This document shows positions 22,294-33,313 of a stretch of DNA of 64,000 nt, piece after piece (the first letter of the stretch is position 1; every line of letters starts with the position of its first letter). The stretch spans positions 3,788,576-3,852,575 of the forward strand of contig OY987239.1 in NCBI GenBank assembly GCA_963920705.1, in the 5' to 3' direction. Source of the stretch: Odiellus spinosus. Its lineage: Eukaryota > Arthropoda > Arachnida > Opiliones > Phalangiidae. The notes beneath the pieces are model-generated. The model worked only from the letters and a program-made list of their open reading frames with translations. It made no database searches and was not told where the DNA came from. Both the position numbers and the translations under genes were made by a program.

Positions 22294-22484
22294 AAAACAA
22301 ATAGTATTCATTGCATTAAAAGTTGAGAAAATTTTTGCGTCTCTGTGTAAAAATGTTTGTCTATCGACTTAAAGATCTATAACGTAGAAAGCCACACCTC
22401 TCTAAATCTTTCTCCTTTAATAAAATCAAATATAACGTGTTTACCTAAACGTTCTGATTGACGTTTTACTAAAATTGATTTGCT

Positions 22485-23480
22485 TTTTACCTCCCCGACT
22501 GAACTTTAGTTCAGGGGGAGGTTTTACACTGGTCGTATCTGTGTGTCTGTGTGTCTGTGTGTCTGTCACTTCCTGTGTAAGCGGATATCCTGTGTAACCG
22601 GAAGTCACGTGAGCAAAAAGTCTAGAGACTTAATCATGCCCGCTTATCGTTCAATTCCGTTTAACGGGAATTACCTCCTTTAAGCGTGGCTGCCACATTG
22701 AGTTTCAGGTGTCGTGCAATTATATGCAACAGGACGTCTCCAATTGCATATTATCGCCTTTCACCATCCACTTTACGGTCAAACCTCGATGCTGGACAGT
22801 AGAAGGCGATTGTACGCAATGGGACGTCTCCCATCGTTACAATCACCTCCGACCATCCCTACACCAAGGTCCAACCTCAAGTGTCCGATCTCAGCGGGCC
22901 ATATTAGCGAGGCGTCCCTCACTAATATAGTCCACATCAACCTTCCACTCCACTCATCTCCTCCCTCCACGGGTCTTTGTGGTGCAGTTACCGAATGCCT
23001 AGGGTTACGATAAACGTCTAGACGTTGAGAAGGGGGGGTTTTCCCCAACTCTTCTCGGTTACTCGCTCGATGAATAAAGGTTAGCGAAAGCTATATATAC
23101 CCCTTTTCCATGCCCAAACTATTTTGGCCTTATGCCGCGATATCTTTTAGTGAATTGAAGCGTATAATGCATTTAAATTTTAATTTAATATCATAATATT
23201 GTTAAACTGAATCTAATTAATAATGAAGCTGAAAAATCAAATAAAAATTCGAGATAGTTTAGAAGATATTTAAGAAATTGTCCAAAAATTTAGTGAAATT
23301 TGACCGTTTAAAACCAGCTTGAGTTGGCAACACGCGTTAAGCTGTTTTTCATATATCATTTAGTCCAAAAAGCAAAGGTATAACGGGCAGTATAGTCTAA
23401 GGCTTGCTGCAAACTTGGGGTGGATTGAAGAATCTAAATAAAGGTACGTTTACACGGCCATCAGAGATAGAAATGATATA
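22485..23480 (+). repeat. Dispersed repeat with hairpin and TATA region (copy b)
   Basis: Counterpart of 1740-3066: hairpin CCTCCCC..GGGGGAGG (22490-22521), a TGTGTCTG microsatellite (22540-22565), a 92-bp tandem pair around GGACGTCTCC (22732 and 22824), TTACTCGCTCGATGAATAAA (23059), TATA box CTATATATACC (23091), TTAGTGAATTGAAGCGTA, and one minisatellite-like unit (TACGTTTACACGGCCATCAG at 23443). Overlapping reading frames on both strands at 22709-23048 are artefacts of the 92-bp pair. Confidence 0.5.
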
Positions 23481-24055
23481 AGATTGAAAGCTGAGGCGGA
23501 TTGATACAAAATGTTAAACCTCTTAAGAAAAATGATAGTGGTGAAAACTCTCCTTGAACAAAAGTACAGTAGGTTTCCCGTGTTTAAAAAACAACAATTT
23601 TGAAGAAAAAATTACATCTGATGTTGGAAAAAAAATAGACTTCAGTTTTCTCCACTATAAAACCAAGAAACATTTCCGATTATTTTCATAATCGAAATAA
23701 GCCGTGCGCTGTGAACTTCGAGACCAGTAGACCAGACCAAACAAGAGGAGAAGAGGCCAGACCAGACGAAAGAGAGCTATAATGACTTAAGGGAGATAAT
23801 CAACCAGCGCAGAATGTTATCACCATTTGAAGTCAACAGAGCAGCGACACGGCTTTCATTTATCACCAGAAATAGACGGCCCGGCTACGAAGAATTGAAA
23901 CGTGCAAGCAGTTAGTGTTTTCGAATTAGACATGTGAGATACCTACAGTCAGTAAAAGCTCGGCAGTTCTTCATACGGTCTCGTAATTGTAATCATAAAA
24001 GCAGCTATCAAATATAAGTACTAACGGTATGGAAATTTGTCTACTTTCAGTCTTT
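23481..24055. other. No feature recognised
   Basis: AT-rich with a purine-rich stretch of repeated ACCAGACC/AGAGGAGAAGAGG at 23720-23775. No coding or RNA signal seen. Confidence 0.4.
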
Positions 24056-24059
24056 TAAG

Positions 24060-24890
24060 ATATTTTTTTATAATAGGTGTGGAAGCTACCGTCTTGTCAG
24101 CCGGTTTGGAAAATAACCTCTAGACCATCTCCATCCTTGGATTCTTCCAATGACTGGGATCACTTGTATGATGAAAATATCAGTAATGGTCCTCTATTAG
24201 CACATCAAAACAAGAATTTCAGACGAAAATTGTACCGGAAGTAATTACCAATCATCTACCGACAATGGGTTGTAAATGGAACATTCAGTCTACAATATTT
24301 CTTGGTTTGTCCAAGAGGAACTTGCTACTACATCTTCGTTGTGTTCATTCCTTGTCTTTCTTGCCATCCCAGACTAAATTATTTGTCTTTATCAAATCAG
24401 TGGATTAGCAAAGATAATCACACAGTACGGTATGGGAATGAGTCTACTTTCAGTCTTTAAGATTTATTTTTTTTTATCATAGGAGTGTAAACTAACGTCT
24501 TGTCAGCCGGTTTGGAAAATAACCTCTCGACCAACTCCATCCTTGAATTCTTCCAATGACTGGGATCTCTCGTATGATGAAAATATCAGTAATGGTCCTC
24601 TATTAGCACGTCAAAACCAGAATTTCAGACGAAAACTGTGCCGGAAGTAATTGCCAATCATCTACCGATAATGGGTTGTAAATGGAACATTCATTCTAGA
24701 ATATTTCTTGGTTTGTCCAAGAGGAACTTGCTACCATATCTTCGTCGTTTTAATTCCTTGTATTCCTTACCATCCCAGACTAAATCCTTCGTCTTTATCA
24801 ACTCAGTGGATTATGGAAGAAAATCACGCAGTATAGCCTATGCTCAAGTGTTAATTTATATTAAAAAGCACTTGTATTTTACATATTTAC
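24060..24890 (+). repeat. Tandem duplication, about 410 bp, possible exon
   Basis: Two copies (about 24060-24470 and 24475-24890) share TCAGTCTTTTAAGAT..., a T-rich tract ending in ATAG, then GTCTTGTCAGCCGGTTTGG and a downstream open stretch. The second copy reads MPEVIANHLPIMGCKWNIHS then IFLGLSKRNLLPYL, LPSQTKSFVFINSVD (24638-24895); the first reads nearly the same but stops earlier. The T-tract plus AG looks like a splice acceptor. I do not recognise the peptide. It may be an exon fragment of an unknown gene or a repeat. Confidence 0.4.
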
Positions 24891-24904
24891 TTTGAAAATA
24901 AACA

Positions 24905-25042
24905 TTTCATTTGGTGCGTCTATTATGAAATCTACGCCCTGCCGCGTATAATTATGGGTAACGCGGGACATATCATTTGGTGTGTATATTAAGAAATCTA
25001 CGCCCTGCCGCATATAATTATGGGTAACGCAGGACACTCTTT
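24905..25042. repeat. Tandem duplication, about 68 bp
   Basis: Two adjacent units each contain TCATTTGGTG, GAAATCTACGCCCTGCCGC and TATAATTATGGGTAACGC(G/A)GGACA. Non-coding. Confidence 0.85.
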
Positions 25043-25176
25043 TGCATTCTCTGAATCCTTGAGGTTAAGGTAAAATACTTATACTCCGTAACCTAGATGG
25101 GAAATAAAGTGTGATTGCAATGCACGCTGTTTCTTCTACTCTTCCAATACTCTACACTTCTTTTCAACTTTTATTT

Positions 25177-25212
25177 TAGGTAAGGTTAGGTTAGGTAAGG
25201 TTAGGTTAGCTT
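25177..25212 (+). repeat. TTAGG-like tract
   Basis: Imperfect (TTAGG)n: TAGGTAAGGTTAGGTTAGG and continuation, the arthropod telomere motif with TAAGG variants. It is interstitial, so not itself a telomere. Confidence 0.75.
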
Positions 25213-25435
25213 ACCCTAACGTCGGGGTCGGGGAGGTTATATTTTGGTTTCCCAACTTGTTTTAGTTGGCATTGGACTTTGTAGACGAAACTATAAGCCC
25301 TAAATGATATATATTAAAACCGGGCCGTTGCCGGCCAGGTTTATTTATAGGTCTCTCACAATTTCATCAGAAACGTCTATGGAGATTACCCTTATGAGGT
25401 GGTAATTTTTTTCGTCTTGATAACTGGAATCTTCG

Positions 25436-25725
25436 TCTCCCGACCGCGAGCCGTTTCATTGAGAGTTTGCATTCGAGAGAGAACAATATGTTAGGATCAT
25501 TGGGGTACTCTTATATTTTTCTATACGTTTCGGATGAATACTAAGACTGAGATAACAAAAGCTTTATAGATAACTTTGAAACACCGTGAAAGACCGCGTT
25601 TCACTGGGAGTTTGCATTCGAAAGAGATAAATGTGTTAGATTTACAAGGGTGTTCTATTATACTTTTATTTTGTTGAATACTAAGACTGAATAACAGTAG
25701 CTTTGATAACATTAGAAAGAAAGAC
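25436..25725. repeat. Tandem duplication, about 150 bp
   Basis: Both units contain GACCGCG..CGTTTCA(T/C)TG, GAGAGTTTGCATTCGA/GGGAGTTTGCATTCGA and GAATACTAAGACTGA. The minus-strand frame at 25521-25799 overlaps it and shows no family motif. Confidence 0.7.
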
Positions 25726-26109
25726 GGAAAAAATGATAACGTTGGTGTATGAAGTTGAATAAAAAACTTGTGTCTAATTAAATATAAATAATAAAGCAAA
25801 ACGCGAGAGATACAAACGATATAAGTTTTGGTTTAAAAGATATAGGACGATGCCTAGAATTCTACGTATTGAGTCTAATGCAAAACAGTGTTTTTAACGT
25901 TTATAGTGCGAACTGGATTTTTTTATCAATGATTATAAGCCGCAGGGTAAATAAACTTGGGTATTATACATTAGCCCAAATGGTATATAACGGTAAGATT
26001 TTGAAATGTCTTAGAAAATGGACTCTGAGACAGACGTACAATAAATTGATTTAGTTATAAAAGTTGGCGGGAAATATAAATTATGCTGCAGAATTTAAAG
26101 GAGTCTAGA

Positions 26110-26350
26110 AAGGATACGGATATAAGAACAAAATTGGACACACGCGCGATAGGACACAATAACGATGGGATATAATCTCGATGGGACGCAATCTTGACAG
26201 AACATAATGTCGATGCGACACAATCTTGATAGACCATAATCTTCATGTACATAATCTCAAGTGGAATCTTTATCGATAGTTCACAACCTCGAATGAACAT
26301 TTTGTTTCCTTGCCCTTCTTGTAATATTTTAGGTAAGGTTACGTTAGTTA
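26110..26350. repeat. Short imperfect repeats next to a TTAGG-like tract
   Basis: About nine degenerate units of roughly 22 bp (GATGGGACACAATCTTGAT type) cover 26135-26290. They are followed at 26330 by TTTTAGGTAAGGTTACGTTAG, the same motif that follows at 25175 and at the FB1 core. Confidence 0.6.
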
Positions 26351-26415
26351 ATCACTCGAACTACGTCATCCCTCCAACTAGTTAAACACTCGCTCTAACC
26401 CATCCCTCTTATATA

Positions 26416-26482
26416 TATATAAAGTTACGTTAGTAGAGTGCAACAATCTCAGTCTGATTTAGTTGCAGTCGACGCGAAGTCA
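26416..26482 (+). promoter_or_regulatory. TATA + Inr + DPE core-promoter-like site
   Basis: TATATAAA at 26416-26423, an initiator TCAGTC with A at 26451, and AGTCA at 26478-26482, exactly +28 to +32 relative to that A, matching the arthropod downstream promoter element RGWYV. Spacing from TATA (about -33) to Inr is near normal. An AATAAA lies 570 bp downstream (27022). Such a set fits the start of R in an LTR retrotransposon or an ordinary promoter. LTR boundaries and a downstream coding region are not seen. Confidence 0.45.
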
Positions 26483-27039
26483 GCCCCTTTAGAGTATTCG
26501 AACTTTCGGTACTATCACGTGTTCGACATAACGAACTTTCGGACTCGTCGTCCAATTCTTACAATGGGGTGTAAATACGTTTTTCAGTTGGCCTATCGCC
26601 AGTAGGCCAAATCCGTTTTTTAAGGGACGTCGACGTAGTTTTTCGAGACATAAAAGTCATTTGCGTCTATGGATAGAACACATTCTCTCTCTGTCATTCA
26701 TGCATTCAGCATCGTATAAAAAAAAAGTCAACGTCTCTTGCCTGCTGCAGAGGTGGAAGTTCCGTGGTGACGCCTAGAATGTCCTAGCCTTCAAGGGTTA
26801 GGATAGGCCAAGTAGAGGACAAGTAGTGGAAAGATGCCAGGGGCCATCATCCAGTACATCTTTTGGACAGCAGACTAAAGGAAGACTTACGTTTCTTTAG
26901 GAACAGTGCGGAGGACTTGGCATAGTTTTTTGCAAATATGTTCTTTAACGCTATGTTGTTTTTACGACTTCGTTTTCTTTTTTTGCAGGGCTCTCTGAAT
27001 TTATGAGAATTATACTTGTAATAATAAAGTGTAATGTTT

Positions 27040-27230
27040 TTTCTGGTCTCGATCGTCTCGTTAATTCTCGAGTAGATATTTTGATTTGGGTCGAAATGAT
27101 CGAATTTCATATGATCGATTGAGTTAAAAAACTAACCTAACCTAACCTAACCTAAATATTTCGATCATTTAATCCAAAAAACTGGTTTCGATCACTTAAA
27201 AGTCGATCAATTGGGACGATACCATATCGA
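27040..27230. repeat. GATCGA-rich repeat around a (CCTAA)5 core
   Basis: CCTAACCTAACCTAACCTAA at 27134-27154 is flanked on both sides by scattered GATCGA/TCGATCA motifs (27045-27120 and 27160-27225). The same combination makes up FB2 at 39690-40254, so this may be a degraded relative. Confidence 0.5.
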
Positions 27231-27298
27231 ACACCAAAGATTTTTCCAATGAAGCTAAAATTAGAAAAATTAACATTAAAATTTTGTTTCTTCCAGAT

Positions 27299-27430
27299 TG
27301 CCTGAAAATCCCACCTGCTCTTTCTGCCAATCGGCAGAATTAAACTATGATATTCTTATCCGTACCTTTCCCTATTTAGTTTACTATTTCCTGGCTTTTA
27401 AACCCTGCAATTTTTTTTCACAATTTTTGA
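27299..27430 (+). pseudogene. Possible non-LTR retrotransposon C-terminal fragment
   Basis: The frame reads PENPTCSFCQSAELNYDILI then RTFPYLVYYFLAF. The CxxC with E and then DIL..T at the usual positions resembles the CCHC-like tail (C..C...E....HIL..C) at the end of many Jockey/R1-type reverse transcriptase ORFs, with the His and last Cys mutated. It is short and has no RT domain beside it. Confidence 0.3.
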
Positions 27431-28442
27431 TCAATTAGAAAATATTTTTGAACCTTTTTTAGGCTTACCACTGGGCTTATTGTTTAATAGAGTGCCTTCC
27501 CGACCAATCAGATGCTAGATTCTATTCCGCCTTATTAAAGAAAAAATAATGATTGTGATAGTAGGTTTTTCGAACCGGGCTTTTCCGTCAATTTAGTGAA
27601 AAGCTTCAATTGTGATTTACTGTTTCTTACAAATACTATTATACGCTTTTAACAGCTTATAAATTATGGCACAAGTAAATCATCCTTCAAGTTTATAAGA
27701 CGACATACTGCGGGTGACAATCAAGTGAGTCCGATTTTCTCAGTCCATGGTTTCAACCTAAGTATTCCCACATTTGTACAGAAAGGCGGCCTTGCCCAGT
27801 ATATTCTTTCTAGAGTAAATCAGACTCGAAATGGCAACGGCCTTCGTTTCGCGAGAGAGAGCGAAGAGTCGTTTTTCTTCGATAAATTTTCACCCCCATA
27901 AACGTCTAGAAAGTTAAGCGCGATATTAGCACAGCCTACTTAGTTCCAATCTCGTCCGCTAGAGAGGGTAATTACGAATTCCATATCTTGACCGTTTAGA
28001 GATTTTTTCCACTCTCCTCGGGCGAAAGCTCTGACGACCAAACTTTCAGAACCACGTACGAATCATAATATGAATTGTTGTAAACTTGAAGCGTGATTTA
28101 ATTGAAGAAATTCAAATTAAAAAAAGAGGCCTAGCAAAGAATCGACAAAATTTATTCTATGAAAAATGATAAAATTATTGAATGTCTCGATAACTTGACC
28201 GCTGATTGGTGGAAAAGTCTCCGTAGCGAAATCAGAACAAAAGTTTAAAAAATTTTTTCTGAGAGAATATCTAATTCTAAAATTATGAAAACTCTTCAAT
28301 GGCTCATATATTAAAGGGATCTAAAAAACGCTTCATCTGCGCTGATAGTATTCCTTTAAGAAAAAATAAGAAATACGATTTTTATTAGCGCAACGAGAGT
28401 AACTGAAACGAGACAGTTGGAGCCACATTATCGAAGAGGAAA
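27431..28442. other. No feature recognised
   Basis: AT-rich intergenic DNA with one GAGAGAGAGCGAAGAG purine stretch near 27862. The minus-strand 60-codon frame at 28117-28299 has no recognisable motif. Confidence 0.4.
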
Positions 28443-28481
28443 GTTCATTAAAGAGGAAACGTATTCGACTCGGATAAGTCG

Positions 28482-28709
28482 ATGTCTTTTAAGGCAATGA
28501 ACATGGTGTATCTGACCCTCCTTTTTCATCTTTGGTTTATCGGCCTATCATTGGCAACAGCAACCTTATTCTTCGAATATTTCGAGCATGAATGTTGGCG
28601 AAAAAGGTCCGTATTTATTTCAACTAAATATCACCACATTTGTGGATGTAAACTTTGCTGGGCGACAATTCGCAGTATTCCTAAACTAAATCGTTCAAGA
28701 TGTTCTTGA
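28482..28709 (+). pseudogene. IR-like C-terminal (TM4) fragment, unrelated to the tandem copies
   Basis: The frame reads DSDKSMSFKAMNMVYLTLLF then HLWFIGLSLATATLFFEYFE before a basic tail (HECWRKRS). The pattern (short S2 end, hydrophobic helix with F..GL.LA...FF.E, then basic residues) fits the TM4 end of an ionotropic receptor. An AG lies upstream (ATTAAAG, 28454), and the frame is open from just after a TAA there. No TM1, pore or TM3 exon is found nearby. It could equally be a random hydrophobic frame, so this is tentative. Confidence 0.35.
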
Positions 28710-28723
28710 CGCGGTCTTTTTCT

Positions 28724-29002
28724 CTAATGAAATATTTCTTCTTTTCTCGATTCAATGATATATTCTTTAGAAAACAGCATACGTGGAACCGTATTCAATG
28801 TAAGATAACGTCCGAAAGCTAATAATGACGCTGAAATATTTACCCCGGAAGACTTTCTTCGAGTACCGAGTACACGCGGTTTAACACTTCTTTTCAATCT
28901 GCGGCTCAGCTTCCTCAACATTTTCTTACAATTATACGGAACCCTTGCTTTCCGCCGACGCTTTAAGCATACGCGAGTTAATATGCGCTTATAATATTTC
29001 AT
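28724..29002 (-). other. Basic 92-codon frame, unassigned
   Basis: An ATG-initiated frame rich in Arg and Lys (CLKRRRKARV, RKLSRRLKRSVKPRVLGTRR). No family is recognised, no intron signals stand out, and the composition could come from AT-rich DNA with GCG/CGC clusters. Listed because it is the longest non-repeat minus-strand frame in this interval. Confidence 0.15.
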
Positions 29003-29639
29003 AATATCGACAGGTAACTATACCACAGATCGATGGGTTCAAAAATGCACGTAATCGGTTTACAGGCCTGTAGCTTATTTGACTGCACTAAAGAGATTAC
29101 GTAACTGGGTTCGTATTTAGCATTACCAAAGGCTGCAGTCAGTTACGGGATTGGTTAAACCCGTCAGCATCGATTTAAAAAATAAAATAAAGATAATAAA
29201 ACCCAAAGAATCAAATTCAATTATCGGTGTTTTGAATCGCAAAAACGTCATAAATCACCTCAACATTTAAAATTAAATCTAATATCCATCCCACATATTT
29301 TAAATGTTAAAAAAATTAATGTTCAAGTAAAATGTTATTAATTAATCTAATGTTGAAGTATCCGTAATTCGTCAATTTTAAATAACATTATTAAGAATTG
29401 TTTGTCGATGAAATGGTAATCAATCTAAAGGCATTGAGATTGCAAAGGGTTTTTTCCCCGAGTTCTTCGGTTGCCCCTTTCCACGAAAACTCACGGAGGT
29501 TAAGGGTATTTAGTAAGCTAGGGTCGGTAATGGTTAGCAGTGGCATCAGGGCTACTTCCAGCCTACGCTGTTTAAAGATCAGTTCGAGGTTTTACCTTCT
29601 CTAGAATCAGCTTAATTTAATATTATTATATATTCATAA
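29003..29639. other. No feature recognised
   Basis: AT-rich intergenic DNA. The plus-strand 68-codon frame at 29398-29604 lies in a locally GC-richer stretch on which neither strand shows a known family. Confidence 0.4.
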
Positions 29640-30150
29640 TCGATGTTTGAAATCGTCTTAAAACATAATTAAAGGTGGCTGATTAGTGCATTTACCAATA
29701 ACTAAATGTAATGTTAATTAATAATTGTTGTTAATTGTCGTAAGCAACCGTGTAACTTGACACTTTAATTACCATTAAATATTTTTCGATTAAACCTTGC
29801 TTTAAGTTAAATTTAGCAAAGAATAAACGTTTCGCGTTGGAAATATTTAATTAATGAAGGCTGATTCGTGTACCAATTACTTGTAATGTTAAATGTTAAT
29901 TAAATTATTGTAAGCATTCGTGTGATTTGTAATTAAATGTTTCAAGATAGAATATGAATCTGATAAAATATTATTCGTTCCAACAAGTCTTCGTCATCTG
30001 TTCTATAACATTCGCAAGCTTGTAATTAGAGTTAAATTCAACAAAGAATAAACGTTTAGATCTTGAAAATATTTTTTCTATTGTAGCCTGCATTTGGATG
30101 ATCGAGCCTACGTTACCTAAGTTATTGGGTATTTCACTTCTTTGAGGGGA
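29640..30150. repeat. Degenerate tandem repeat, about 200-230 bp
   Basis: Two to three diverged units share TAATTAAA(TT)GTTAATT, GTAAGCA(A/T)(C/T)CGTGT, and AAAGAATAAACGTTT (29818 and 30043). Non-coding. Confidence 0.5.
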
Positions 30151-31990
30151 CGGGATAATGACAATCTCATAAGCAAGCATTTAGCCAGCGGCTTAAATGT
30201 ATTATAGATTTGTAATGATACATACATGGGCCTAAAGTGTTATAGACAGAGAATATTCTGGTTCAAATTTTGGGTGTTACAACAAGACACAGATTTTCTG
30301 AGCTGATATTTCATAGAGGAAATAGCTTCAAGCCGCGTCTGTCTACGCCTAATCAGGGCTAAGCCTTGGTAAGTAAAATTTTGGCGTCAACTGTAAGGAT
30401 ATTTTATCACAAAATATGAATAATGTTTTTTAACCATTTTTTGTAAGATATTTAATTATATGATGATTTCAGCCTTCAACAGCGCTATAGTCAAGAAAGA
30501 GTTTATTAAAACCGTCGCTAGATGGCGAAAGAGACGCCTTCGGAGTAAATTGGGATATCTGTACAGTACGTTAAAATTAAGAGCCGTTGGGTTCATCTGA
30601 TTGGTTCGATTTAATAACAAAAACGTGTCTAATAATTGTGAAAAACATTCCTCGCAAATGATTTGGAAAATAAACCCAAAAGCGGTTCCATTTCTAGATT
30701 TTTTTCCCCTTTAAATTTTGGTTTTCGACGGACTAGATCACGTTGATAAAAAGGTTTATAAAAGTTATAAAAATTCGTGCGGGTTTAAGTTGAGTATAGC
30801 ACGATATAAGATAATTAGAAAAACACGAAAACGCTACTAAAATATAATTATAGTTTAATTAAAGGTATTCTTAAGTTGAAACAGAATTATTTGTTTGAAA
30901 TTCTTCAAGGAAAGACTAGACCGTTTGTGTAACTTTCACTACTTGCCCATTTAACACTTTGAAACCATTTTGAAGGATCATATCGACTATTAAACATAAT
31001 ACTAAAGCCGCGTTTTACTTTATTGAAAAATTACGAATAAAAAGATGATTTAAAATCTTAGTTTCGTTTTATTTACATTCTTCGAATTAAAAGTCAATTT
31101 GAAATATTTTTCTTATATTTTAGACTAATTCTGGAAACGCGAATTTTTCTTATCCATCGCTATACGTTTGAAAACGAGTAATTTGTAGGTAGATAAAGCG
31201 GCGAAGGCTTATCTTCGCGTAAACCTTATACGTTAAAAAATTATACGAATATAGAAATTTCATTGTTTTAGTTACAAACAATTTATCCGAAAATAATATA
31301 TCTGAAAATATACGAATAACAGAAGATAAATGGATCGACCCGATTCCGAGCTCAATTAATCATTATATTCCACTAACTTTAGACCGTAATAAAAGCAATT
31401 ATGATGAAAAAACTATCCCGAGTAAATTTCAATATCTTTCGCGTCGACTTATTATTTAATTTATTACTAAAATAAGCCTAAAAAAGGTTACTATTTTAAA
31501 GTTAATATAATCATTTATGTTTTGTGGATCTCATGGCTCTGGAAATTTAAATTTTAAGTCCAAAAATATAGGATCTTATATAATTATACGCTTCATTTTA
31601 AAATTATTAATTTTATAGGAATTATAGACCCTCTTAGGTTCGTTTTCAAAAATGGTCAATAGTGACCCTTCAAAGCAACTTTATTTACAGTTGAATCTCC
31701 CTTAAACGCAGACAGTTATCTTTTTTACCTCCTAGATTAAGTTCTAAACGATTATTCGTTCGCGTCGGTTCGATCCGAGTTGAGGTAAATAAGAACGAAC
31801 ATTACCAGCCATACTTTTAAGCCCCATTTTCATTGAAGCGAGAGAATCGGAAAACGTTCTCGCTCTGGAATTTTTTAAACTCGCGGGAAAAAGAAAAACG
31901 CCCGCTCGAAATATCTAGCGTACTCTTTTGGTTTCCTCTTTCGCCCAGACTTTTTCATAGGAGCTAGAACCTCCCGTTTCCGTCGTCTAG
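30151..31990. other. No feature recognised
   Basis: AT-rich intergenic DNA. A weak inverted motif GAACGTTCTCGCTC/GAGCGAGAG lies around 31830-31865. No gene, RNA or clear repeat is visible. Confidence 0.4.
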
Positions 31991-31997
31991 TCTCTCT

Positions 31998-32010
31998 GTT
32001 GCTTAGCAAC
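31998..32010. promoter_or_regulatory. X-box-like palindrome
   Basis: GTTGCTTAGCAAC is a perfect 13-bp palindrome resembling an RFX X-box. It lies about 60 bp to the left of the tRNA array. With no gene attached, a role is unproven and chance occurrence is likely. Confidence 0.2.
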
Positions 32011-32072
32011 GGATAACATGGTCGTTCTACTCTCAGAGTGCCGAAGAGATATTCTTTTAAGGAAGAAGTTCA

Positions 32073-32142
32073 TAATAAACTGGGTTCGAACACGGGGCTT
32101 CCCGCATGCGAAGCGGGCGCTCTAACACTGAGCTATACCCAC
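32073..32142 (-). pseudogene. tRNA-Ala(CGC) unit 1, 3' acceptor lost
   Basis: The D, anticodon and T arms are recognisable, but the 3' acceptor strand is replaced by unrelated sequence (AATAAA). This is the first unit of the array and marks its left edge. Confidence 0.7.
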
Positions 32143-32229
32143 CACATCGCTTCGTTTCTGAGCTTTAATCCCGGATATGATAATCTCAAAACTAATAGTT
32201 TTCGATCCTCAAAAGTTAACCTTTCAATC

Positions 32230-32300
32230 TGGAGATACCGGGGTTCAAACCCGGGGCTTCCCGCATGCAAGCGTGCACTCTACCACTGAGCTATACCCAC
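32230..32300 (-). pseudogene. tRNA-Ala(TGC) unit 2, anticodon stem damaged
   Basis: T and D arms good; one base is lost in the anticodon arm (ATGCAAGCGTG on the plus strand), leaving a mismatched stem. Confidence 0.65.
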
Positions 32301-32387
32301 CACATCCCTTCGTTTCTGAGCTTTAATCCCGGATATGATATTCTCAAAACGAATAGTCTTCGATCCTCAAAAGTTAGGCTTTTAATC

Positions 32388-32458
32388 TAGAGTTACCGAG
32401 GTTCGAACACGGGGTTCCCGCATGCGAAGCGGGCGCTCTAACACTGAGCTATACTACC
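32388..32458 (-). tRNA. tRNA-Ala(CGC) unit 3
   Basis: Anticodon arm perfect; D-loop is AGTGTTA (G19 lost), one base is missing from the variable loop, and the discriminator-side pair is T. Likely impaired. Confidence 0.55.
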
Positions 32459-32544
32459 ACGTCCCTTCGTTTCTGAGTTTAAATCCAGGATATGTTCTGC
32501 TCGAAACGAATAGTCTTCGATCCCCAAAAATTAAGCGTCTAATC

Positions 32545-32616
32545 TGGAGATACCGGAGTTCGAACCATGGGCTTCCCGCATGCGAAGCGGGCGCTCTACC
32601 ACTGAGCTATACCCAC
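32545..32616 (-). tRNA. tRNA-Ala(CGC) unit 4
   Basis: Acceptor, D and anticodon arms intact with G18G19; two mismatches in the T stem (CCATG on the plus strand). Confidence 0.65.
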
Positions 32617-32703
32617 CACATCCCTTCGTTTCTGAGCTTTAATCACGGATATGATATTCTCAAAACGAATAGACTTCGATCCTCAAAAGTTAGGCTTTTA
32701 ATC

Positions 32704-32775
32704 TAGAGATAACCAGGTTCGAAGACCGGGCTTCCCGCATGCGACGCGGGCGCTCTAACACTGAGCTATACTCCC
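32704..32775 (-). tRNA. tRNA-Ala(CGC) unit 5
   Basis: Anticodon loop GTCGCAT in place of TTCGCAT (U32 changed), D-loop AGTGTTA, disturbed T stem. Likely decaying. Confidence 0.5.
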
Positions 32776-32861
32776 ACGTCCCTTCGTTTATGAGTTTTAA
32801 TCCCGGATATTTTCTGCTCAAAACGAATAGTCTTCGTTCCTCAAAAGTTAAGTTTTTAATC

Positions 32862-32911
32862 TGGAGATACCGTGGTTCGAACCCGGGGCTCTAACACTGA
32901 GCTATACCACA
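32862..32911 (-). pseudogene. tRNA-Ala unit 6, anticodon arm deleted
   Basis: The acceptor and T arm run directly into the D arm; about 22 bp covering the whole anticodon arm are missing. Confidence 0.8.
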
Positions 32912-32996
32912 CGTCCCTTCGTTTCTGAGTTTTAATCCCGGATATGTTCTTCTCAAAGCGTATAGCCTTCGATCCTCAAAGATTAAACTGTTAACC

Positions 32997-33068
32997 TAGA
33001 GATACAATGGTTCGAACCCGGGGCTTCGCGCATGCAAAGCGGGCGCTCTAACACTGAGCTATACCGCC
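32997..33068 (-). tRNA. tRNA-Ala(TGC) unit 7
   Basis: Anticodon loop TTTGCAT; D-loop AGTGTTA; T stem weakened (CAATGG). One stem base is changed in GCGCATGC. Confidence 0.5.
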
Positions 33069-33154
33069 ACGTCCCTTAGTTCCTGAGTTTTAATCCAGGA
33101 TATGTTCTTCTCAAAACGTATAGTCTTCGATCCTCAAAAAATAAGTTTTTAGTC

Positions 33155-33226
33155 TGGAGATACCGGGGTTCGTACTCGGGGCTTCCCGCATGCAAAGCGG
33201 GCGCTCTTCCACTGAGCGATACCCCC
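33155..33226 (-). tRNA. tRNA-Ala(TGC) unit 8
   Basis: Acceptor and anticodon arms intact and G18G19 kept; the T loop reads TACGAAC, losing U55. Confidence 0.6.
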
Positions 33227-33313
33227 ACATCCCTTCGTTTCTGAGCTTTAATCCTGGATATGTTCTGCTCAAAACGAATAGACTTCGATCCTAATAAAAT
33301 TAAGCGTTTAATC

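Noticed and set aside
22709..23048. Frames of 73-99 codons on both strands
   Set aside because: Three frames overlap on a 92-bp tandem pair in a locally GC-rich repeat; no motif, and conservation is at DNA level.
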